A DNA stretch of 11,290 nucleotides from REDI01 sp964586865 (GTDB lineage: Bacteria; Myxococcota_A; UBA796; GCA-2862545), in contig CAZPJM010000160.1 in the NCBI GenBank assembly GCA_964586865.1, positions 1 to 11,290 on the forward strand, read 5' to 3'. This document shows, one piece after another, positions 6,847 to 11,290 of this stretch. Position 1 is the first letter of the stretch, and every line of letters begins with the position of its first letter. The position numbers and the translations under genes were made by a program. The notes under the pieces are model-generated. The model did no database searches. It was not told the origin of the DNA and saw nothing but the letters and a program-made list of their open reading frames with translations.

Positions 6847-7723
6847 GCCCCGGTCCACCATCGGCCGTGGGCTCGCCCGCCTGGTGGGGGCCGCCCTGCT
6901 GCTGCTGGGGACCGCCCGCGCCACGCCCCCCGAGACCGACCCCGCGCCCCCCGGCGACGCCGATCGGGGAGCGGCCCTGGCCGAGCTCGCCGGCTGCGCC
7001 GCCTGCCACACCGCCGAGGGGGGCGTGCCCTACGCCGGGGGCCACCGGGTCGAGACCCCCTTCGGCACCTTCGTGGGCAGCAACCTCACCCCCCACCCCG
7101 AGCAAGGGTTGGGGGCGTGGACCTACCGGGACTTCGAGCGGGCCATGCGCCGGGGCCGCTCCCCGGAGGGCCGGCCATACTGGCCCGCCTTCCCGTACAC
7201 GAGCTTCACGGGCCTGACCGATCAGGACCTGGCCGATCTCTGGGCCCACCTTCAGACCCTCGAGGCCGACCCACAGGGCGTGCCACCGCACCGCACCGCG
7301 CGCGGCCGCTGGCAGGCCGGGCTGTGGCGCCTGCTGGCCTTCCACCCCCGAGGTCCCTTCCGGCCCGACCCCGACCGCTCCCAGGCCTGGAACCGTGGCG
7401 CCTACCTGGGTCGGCACGTGGCCCACTGCGGCGAGTGTCACACCCCCCGCGGGGCCATCGGCGGCCTGAAGCGGGGCCGGGAGCTCGGGGGCAGCGACCT
7501 CGAGCCTGAGCCCGGGCCCAACCTGACCCCCCACCCCGACGCCCTGGGAGACTGGAGCCGGGAGGACTGGCGGACCTTCCTCACCCTGGGCATGACGGCC
7601 GAGGGCGACTTCGTGGGCGGCGAGATGGCCCGGGTGACCGAGGCGACCGCCGCCCTCCCCGAGGCGGACCGCGAGGCCCTCATCACCTGGCTCATGGACC
7701 TGGAGCCGGTGAGGCCGCGGTAG
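6836..7723 (+). CDS. Exported dihaem cytochrome c of the dehydrogenase-associated type
   Basis: A protein of 295 residues from ATG 6836-6838, which overlaps the end of the cytochrome c' gene by 11 bases. A GTG at 6809 is possible but would put nine polar residues ahead of a good signal peptide (basic MTIRPRSTIGR, then LVGAALLLLGTARA, cleavage near residue 29). Two haem motifs are present: CAACH (C54, C57, H58) and CGECH (C198, C201, H202). Between them are the segments TPFGTFVGSNLTPHP, GAWTYRDFERAMRRG and YWPAFPYTSF. The second domain has RGAYLGRHVAHCGECHTPRGA. This arrangement matches cytochrome c subunits of membrane-linked alcohol or gluconate-type dehydrogenases, which have three haems, or two in short forms like this. 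M264 (VGGEM) is a candidate axial ligand for haem 2; no obvious Met ligand for haem 1 is seen. No dehydrogenase subunit is adjacent, so the electron donor is unknown. Its 3' end overlaps the convergent LysR gene. Confidence 0.85.
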   Translation: MTIRPRSTIGRGLARLVGAALLLLGTARATPPETDPAPPGDADRGAALAELAGCAACHTAEGGVPYAGGHRVETPFGTFVGSNLTPHPEQGLGAWTYRDFERAMRRGRSPEGRPYWPAFPYTSFTGLTDQDLADLWAHLQTLEADPQGVPPHRTARGRWQAGLWRLLAFHPRGPFRPDPDRSQAWNRGAYLGRHVAHCGECHTPRGAIGGLKRGRELGGSDLEPEPGPNLTPHPDALGDWSREDWRTFLTLGMTAEGDFVGGEMARVTEATAALPEADREALITWLMDLEPVRPR

Positions 7724-8654
7724 GCCCGAGGTCGGGCGTGGACTCCAGCGTCCAGGGTGGGTCGCGGAAGGCGTCGGCCAGGTGATCCACGAAGAGCCGC
7801 ACCTTGGCCGCCAGGTGGCGGGAGTGGGGATACACCGCCCAGACGCCCGCCCGGTCCATGGTGGTCCAGTCGGGGAGCACGCGCTCCACCTGCCCCCGTC
7901 GCAGCGCCTCCACCACGAGGAAGTCGGGCAGCGGCACCACCCCCACCCCGGCCATGGCGGCCTGGAGCAGGGCCTCGCCGTTGTTGCTCACGAGCCGCTC
8001 GCGCACCCGCACCCGCACCGGCTCCCCGCCCGCCGTCGGGTGGAGGGTCCAGGAGGCGGGGGTGTCGAGCAAGCTGTAGACGAGGCAGTCGTGCTCGCGC
8101 AGGTCGGCCGGTGCCTCGGGGCGGCCGGCCCGGTCCAGGTAGGCCCGGCTCGCCACCATCAGCCCCCGCACCGGCGCCAGCCGGCGCGCGATGAGGCTGC
8201 TGTCCGCCATGCGGCCCACCCGGATCGCCAGGTCGTAGCCCTCGTCCACCAGGTCCACCCGCCGGTCCGAGTAGTCGGCCACCACGTCCAGCTCGGGGTA
8301 GCGGGCCAGGAAGTCGGCCAGCGCCGGCGCCACGTGCTCCACCCCGAAGCTCATGGGGGCGGTGATCCGGAGGGTGCCGCGGGGCCGCTCCTGGAGGGCC
8401 GTGACGGCCTGCTCGGCGGCGTCGAGGTCCTCGAGGACCAGCCGGCAGCGGTCGGCGAAGGCCCGGCCCGCGTCGGTGACCGTGAGCGTGCGGGTGGTGC
8501 GGTGCAGGAGCCGCGCGCCGAGGCGCTCCTCGAGGGCCCGGACCTGCTTGCTGGCGTAGGACTTGGAGATCCCCAGGGTCCGGGCGGCGCTGGTGAAGCT
8601 GCCGTCCTCGACCACCTGGACGAAGACCTCGATCTCGGAGAGGCGGCTGGCCAT
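7692..8654 (-). CDS. LysR-family transcriptional regulator
   Basis: A 320-residue DNA-binding regulator. The ATG at 8652-8654 is preceded by GGAG with five-base spacing, and the protein then starts directly on the conserved HTH domain; the longer upstream reading is Pro/Gly/Arg-rich shadow. Residues 1-60 form the winged HTH (FVQVVEDGSFTSAARTLG, ISKSYASKQVRALEERLG, RLLHRTTRTLTVTDAG). The effector-binding domain (about 90-300) has motifs typical of the DmlR/CrgA-like branch (YDLAIRVGRM, SSLIARRLAP, AGVGVVPLPDFL). Effector and target genes cannot be deduced. Unlike many LysR genes it has no divergent neighbour: upstream is a same-strand small gene 122 bp away, and downstream it converges on the dihaem cytochrome gene with a 32-bp overlap (7692-7723). 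Its C-terminal tail past about residue 300 is Ser/Pro/Ala-rich and is encoded in the overlap. Confidence 0.92.
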   Translation of the reverse strand: MASRLSEIEVFVQVVEDGSFTSAARTLGISKSYASKQVRALEERLGARLLHRTTRTLTVTDAGRAFADRCRLVLEDLDAAEQAVTALQERPRGTLRITAPMSFGVEHVAPALADFLARYPELDVVADYSDRRVDLVDEGYDLAIRVGRMADSSLIARRLAPVRGLMVASRAYLDRAGRPEAPADLREHDCLVYSLLDTPASWTLHPTAGGEPVRVRVRERLVSNNGEALLQAAMAGVGVVPLPDFLVVEALRRGQVERVLPDWTTMDRAGVWAVYPHSRHLAAKVRLFVDHLADAFRDPPWTLESTPDLGPTAASPAPGP

Positions 8655-8700
8655 CGGCGCTCCGGGGGCGGACCCCGGCAGCCTACCGAAGGGTGGGGGT

Positions 8701-8769
8701 GTGGATCGCCCCGGAGGCCTCCAGCCCGGCGGGCGGGCCGGAGCGAGCCCCCGACCCCGGGGGATCCAC
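8701..8769. other. Inverted-repeat-rich spacer between the STAS-like and LysR genes
   Basis: GTGGATC (8701-8707) and GATCCAC (8763-8769) are exact inverse complements, each followed on the inner side by C-rich/G-rich tracts that could extend the pairing. Inside lie two smaller palindromes, GGAGGCCTCC (8713-8722) and GCCCGGCGGGC (8724-8734). The spacer sits between the stop of the small gene at 8777 and the LysR ribosome binding site at 8660-8663. It could be a transcription terminator region, or an autoregulatory site for LysR. High GC makes chance palindromes common. Confidence 0.3.
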
Positions 8770-8776
8770 GCGAGGA

Positions 8777-9181
8777 TCAGGCGGCCTTGCGCTCGGTGAC
8801 CCAGCTGGCGCCCTCGTCGAAGTCGCCGAAGTTGCAGGACACGAAGTCGGTGCCCTCCACCTTGGTCATGATCTGGTCGACGGCCATCTTGGACAGGGCC
8901 GACTTGGGGATGATGACGGCCATGCGCTGCATGCCGGTCCCCAGCAGGCGCGGGAACCAGTCCTCGTTGACCCACTTCTGATCGGCGGGGGCGATGGGGC
9001 CCAGGTTCTGGCAGTCGCCGACCCAGCGCTTGGCGCCCTTCTTCTTCACCAGCTCGAGGCCGGCCTCGAGCGCGTTCTTGAAGTCGTCGCCCTTGGCGAA
9101 CTTCTTCCAGGCCAGGATGACGGTGCGCTTCCCGGCGTCGTAGGTGACGGTGCAGTGCTCGGTATCGTAGTGCGCGGACAT
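8777..9181 (-). CDS. Small SpoIIAA/STAS-like domain protein
   Basis: A 134-residue soluble protein from ATG 9179-9181. GGAGG four bases upstream chooses this start over the longer open frame, whose extra N-terminus is Arg/Pro-rich. The body is alternating strands and helices: a first strand pair (CTVTYDAGKRTVILAWKKF), a helix (FKNALEAGLELVKKKG), a strand (RWVGDCQNLG), IAPADQKWVNEDWFPRLL, then GMQRMAVIIPKS and a final helix with WV near the end. This resembles small SpoIIAA-like/STAS-type proteins with the pattern of D-x-x-x-W-x-x-x-x-WFPR followed by MA-V-IPKS, seen in stand-alone proteins of unproven role. No signal peptide or membrane segment is present. It is unusually Lys-rich compared with its neighbours. 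Binding partners and function are unknown, and the fold call is from pattern resemblance only. Confidence 0.75.
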   Translation of the reverse strand: MSAHYDTEHCTVTYDAGKRTVILAWKKFAKGDDFKNALEAGLELVKKKGAKRWVGDCQNLGPIAPADQKWVNEDWFPRLLGTGMQRMAVIIPKSALSKMAVDQIMTKVEGTDFVSCNFGDFDEGASWVTERKAA

Positions 9182-9185
9182 GGTG

Positions 9186-9190
9186 CCTCC
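9186..9190 (-). promoter_or_regulatory. Ribosome binding site of the STAS-like gene
   Basis: The minus strand reads GGAGG-CACC-ATG. This well-spaced match decides the ATG at 9181 against upstream in-frame alternatives. Confidence 0.7.
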
Positions 9191-9240
9191 ATGATCCGGG
9201 GGGGCCCCGGGGTGCAGGCGGGGGGTCGGATCGGGAGCGG

Positions 9241-9269
9241 GGACCGTGAGGCCCATGCGTTCACGGCCC
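9241..9269 (-). terminator. Stem-loop spanning the stop codon of the transporter gene
   Basis: CCGTGA (9244-9249) pairs with TCACGG (9261-9266), extended by two G-C pairs beyond one mismatch, with an 11-base loop. On the minus strand the first arm contains the TGA stop of the EamA gene. It could act in 3'-end formation before the small STAS-like gene. No T-run follows, so a factor-independent terminator is not proven. Confidence 0.3.
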
Positions 9270-10250
9270 CGACGTGCCCGTGGCTCGCGCCCCGTTGGCC
9301 TCACCGCCGTCGGCACTCGGACCCGCGTCACCGCCGTCGGCCGAGCGCGCGGGGGGCTGGGGGTCCTGGCGGCGGAACACCAGGCCCAGGCCGGCCAGGA
9401 CCACGAGCAGCCCCCCGGCCATGGCGTGCCAGCCCGGCACCACCCCCCAGGCCACCAGGTCGACCATCACCGCCCACAGGGGCGTCGTGTAGCCGGCAGC
9501 CGCCACCAGGGGCGCCCGATCGGCCCGGTAGGCGTAGGTCATGAGGATCTGCCCCACCACCGCCAGCAGCCCCACCCCGGCGAGGGGGGCCCACAGGTGC
9601 GGGGGCGGCAGGGCGAAGCCGCCGGTGCCCAGCAGCAGGGCGCCGGCCACCACCGTCACGAAGGCCTGGAACCACAGCACGATGATGGCCGGCGGATCGG
9701 TGGCGGTGAGCTTGCGGATGGCCAGGTGGGCGAGCCCGCTGAACACCGTCGCGGCCAGGGCATAGAGCCCGTAGACGCTGCCCACCTGCAGCTCGGGAGC
9801 GATGAGGACGGCCGAGCCCGCGAGGCCCAGCCCGATGAGCCCCCAGCCGGCCAGCCCCGCGCCCTCCCCGCGGCCGAGGAGCACCGGGGCCAGGGCGGCG
9901 ATGACGATGGGCTGGAGCTTGCCCAGCAGGGTCTGGTCGGTGATGGCCAGGCCCTTGGCGGCCGTGAAGTAGCAGTACATCGCGGCGAAGCCGAGGCTGG
10001 CCCGGAGGAGGAGCAGGCCGGGCCGGCGGGGGCGGAGGGGATGGCGCAGGGCGAGCAGGCCGATGACCGGCATGGCGACGGCCCCGCGCCAGAACACCAC
10101 GTCGAGGGCGGACAGCTCGGCCCGCGCCACCTTCACGAGGGAGACCATGAGGGTGAAGGAGAGGCCCGCCAGGACCATGAGCAGCGGGCCCACGCGCAGT
10201 CCGAGCCAGGTGGCGGGGGCATCGGAGGCGTCGGAGCGGGCGTCGGTCAC
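9261..10250 (-). CDS. EamA/DMT-superfamily membrane transporter
   Basis: A 329-residue inner-membrane protein of the drug/metabolite transporter superfamily. Ten hydrophobic segments are visible at about residues 23-42, 48-68, 78-99, 105-125, 131-150, 158-180, 187-207, 219-239, 248-270 and 273-292. They form two five-helix EamA halves, the usual architecture. Characteristic positions include FWRGAVAMP in helix 2, RASLGFAAMYCYFTAAKGL in helix 3, and the second-half pattern YAYRADRAPLVAAAGYTTPLWAV. The substrate cannot be predicted; relatives export amino acids, metabolites or drugs. The start is taken as GTG 10248-10250, the most upstream in-frame start; no good Shine-Dalgarno is seen, so a later start is possible. 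The C-terminal tail (298-329) is polar and contains two copies of SADGG. The downstream STAS-like gene is 79 bp away on the same strand. Confidence 0.88.
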   Translation of the reverse strand: MTDARSDASDAPATWLGLRVGPLLMVLAGLSFTLMVSLVKVARAELSALDVVFWRGAVAMPVIGLLALRHPLRPRRPGLLLLRASLGFAAMYCYFTAAKGLAITDQTLLGKLQPIVIAALAPVLLGRGEGAGLAGWGLIGLGLAGSAVLIAPELQVGSVYGLYALAATVFSGLAHLAIRKLTATDPPAIIVLWFQAFVTVVAGALLLGTGGFALPPPHLWAPLAGVGLLAVVGQILMTYAYRADRAPLVAAAGYTTPLWAVMVDLVAWGVVPGWHAMAGGLLVVLAGLGLVFRRQDPQPPARSADGGDAGPSADGGEANGARATGTSGP

Positions 10251-10324
10251 GCGTGGCCGTAGCGCGCGGCGGCGCGGGCCGCGGAGGGCGTGACCGGATC
10301 GCCACCGACCGCGTGTCCCCGTTC

Positions 10325-10336
10325 ACCCGATCGGGT
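10325..10336. promoter_or_regulatory. 12-bp perfect palindrome upstream of the transporter gene
   Basis: ACCCGATCGGGT is its own inverse complement and lies 75 bp upstream of the proposed GTG of the EamA transporter gene, inside the 204-bp gap. It is a plausible dimer-binding operator. No second copy was noticed elsewhere in the window, and no -35/-10 pair around it is convincing. The rest of the gap holds only a short inverted repeat (CGGCC/GGCCG at 10358-10372) and the stem-loop nearer the LuxR-type gene. Confidence 0.35.
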
Positions 10337-10397
10337 CATGGCGCGGGCCGGGACGGACGGCCACCCTGGCCGGGAGAACGGGGCGGGGACGCCTCGT

Positions 10398-10439
10398 GGG
10401 CCCCCCGGGCGTGCGCGGCCGACGGAGACCGGGGGGCCC
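10398..10439 (-). terminator. Perfect 11-bp stem-loop downstream of the LuxR-type gene
   Basis: GGGCCCCCCGG (10398-10408) and CCGGGGGGCCC (10429-10439) are exact inverse complements with a 20-base loop, starting about 15 bases after the TAG stop of the LuxR-type gene on the minus strand. Position and stem strength fit a transcription terminator. No T-tract follows, so termination would need to be stem-driven or factor-assisted. Confidence 0.5.
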
Positions 10440-10454
10440 GGGGATCGCGCGCGG

Positions 10455-11290
10455 CTACCGGTCGAAGCGCAGCCGGGCCACCTCGGCGCGGCCCCCCACC
10501 CCGAGCTGCCGGTACGAGGCCTTGATGTGTCGCCGGACGGTGTCGGGGGCGATGTCCAGCGCCCGCGCCACCTCGGGCACGGTGGCCCCGACGGTCACGT
10601 AGTCCATGACCCGGCGCTGCTGGGGGGAGAGGACCCACAGGGGGTCGAGCCGCGGGCAGGCGGGCACCACCACCTGCACCAGGTAGCGGACCTGGCCCCC
10701 CTCGAGACGGGCGGCCTCGCAGGGCAGGCCCCGGACCCGCTCGGCGCCGCGGGCCTCCCCCTGGTGGACCCGGCGCACCCACGCCCCCAGCGCCTCGACC
10801 TCGGCGGCGGTGAGCCAGGCCTCCACGCCGCCGCTGGTGCCGTCCACCTGGCCGTCGATGTCGAAGAGGAGGTTCCAGCGCTGCCCGGTGTGGTGGATCG
10901 CCTCGCGGGACCACGTCAGCACCGCCTCGGAGGCGGCGGGCGCCACCTCGCGGAGGCGGGCCTGCTCCCGGCGGGTGAACGGGCGGGCGGTCGCCAGGAA
11001 GGAGAGCCAGCCCAGCAGGCGGTCGCCGTCGGCCACCATCCATCGGCGCTCGTCCACCACCCCGGCCTCGCGGAAGGGACCGTCAGAGAGCGCGCAGCCG
11101 TCGACCCGCGCGAGCTGCCCCACGGAGCCCGAGGGCGGCAGGCACGGATCCCAGGGACCCTCGAAGCGGGCACCGTCGAGCCGCCGCAGCGCCCCGGCCA
11201 GCCCATCGTCGCCACGGATCTCCACGTCGACCAGGCGTGTCCCGTCCCCCTCCCCCCGCAGGCCGAACCACCCGACCGCCCCCCCGGCCA
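10455..11290 (-). CDS. LuxR-type HTH regulator with N-terminal sensory region (5' end outside window)
   Basis: A transcription regulator whose last 277 residues are visible. The frame is open to the right edge and the first 21 visible residues (for example VGWFGLR and RLVDVEIRGDD) read as genuine protein. The GTG at 11225 also lacks a well-placed Shine-Dalgarno, so the true start is probably outside the window. The C-terminal 58 residues are a LuxR/FixJ-type HTH: LSPQQRRVMDYVTVGAT, VPEVARALDIAPDTVRRHIK, ASYRQLGVGGRAEVARL. Ahead of it are a GAF-like end (GWLSFLATARPFTRREQARL) and a PAS-like segment (LLFDIDGQVDG...EAWLTAAEVEALG). No receiver domain with a phospho-acceptor Asp is seen in the visible part. 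Targets are unknown; the downstream EamA gene on the same strand is one candidate. A strong stem-loop follows the stop codon. Confidence 0.85.
   Translation of the reverse strand, partial: AGGAVGWFGLRGEGDGTRLVDVEIRGDDGLAGALRRLDGARFEGPWDPCLPPSGSVGQLARVDGCALSDGPFREAGVVDERRWMVADGDRLLGWLSFLATARPFTRREQARLREVAPAASEAVLTWSREAIHHTGQRWNLLFDIDGQVDGTSGGVEAWLTAAEVEALGAWVRRVHQGEARGAERVRGLPCEAARLEGGQVRYLVQVVVPACPRLDPLWVLSPQQRRVMDYVTVGATVPEVARALDIAPDTVRRHIKASYRQLGVGGRAEVARLRFDR

Noticed and set aside
8655..8975. 107-residue N-terminal extension of the LysR regulator
   Set aside because: The extension is shadow-like, runs into the STAS-like gene on the same strand, and would place residues ahead of an HTH that normally starts the protein; a ribosome binding site supports 8654.
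9182..9331. 50-residue N-terminal extension of the STAS-like protein
   Set aside because: The extra residues are Arg/Pro-rich and overlap the end of the EamA gene, while GGAGG lies four bases before the ATG at 9181.

Overview
The window is very GC-rich, with G/C dominating third codon positions, and is almost completely coding. A hybrid sensor kinase, a c-type cytochrome pair with signal peptides, a LysR regulator and a ten-helix EamA transporter point to a Gram-negative bacterium. The composition and the mix of families would fit a myxobacterial or other deltaproteobacterial-type genome, but that placement is inference; there is no rRNA or other phylogenetic marker. No rRNA, tRNA, CRISPR array, insertion sequence or phage gene was seen. 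No stretch longer than about 200 bases lacks a gene.

Layout, left to right. Positions 1-186 (minus) hold the N-terminus of an unidentified protein that runs off the left edge. Positions 303-5212 (minus) hold a two-gene sensory unit: a large CheB-CheR-PAS fusion (2291-5212) that overlaps by four bases (GTGA) with a PAS-PAS-HisKA-HATPase-REC hybrid kinase (303-2294). Positions 5280-6227 (minus) encode an RluA-family rRNA/tRNA pseudouridine synthase. Divergent from it, 6355-7723 (plus) is a two-gene overlapping pair: a cytochrome c' and a secreted dihaem cytochrome c. A LysR regulator (7692-8654, minus) converges on that pair and overlaps its 3' end by 32 bp. Three further minus-strand genes follow: a small SpoIIAA/STAS-like protein (8777-9181), an EamA/DMT-type transporter (9261-10250) and a LuxR-type HTH regulator (10455 to the right edge, N-terminus missing).

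The most interesting unit is the CheBR-kinase pair. CheB and CheR domains are intact by motif, as are the kinase ATPase domain and receiver. The H-box of the kinase, however, reads A-Q-D where the family has A-H-D, so the usual phospho-accepting histidine is a glutamine. No methyl-accepting chemoreceptor, CheA or CheW is in view. The unit may therefore be a non-canonical signalling module in which PAS sensing, methyltransferase/methylesterase domains and a receiver are linked without ordinary histidine autophosphorylation. The cytochrome pair looks like periplasmic electron transfer (or NO/redox handling for cytochrome c') without its catalytic partner in the window. The remaining genes look like separate housekeeping or accessory functions rather than one pathway.
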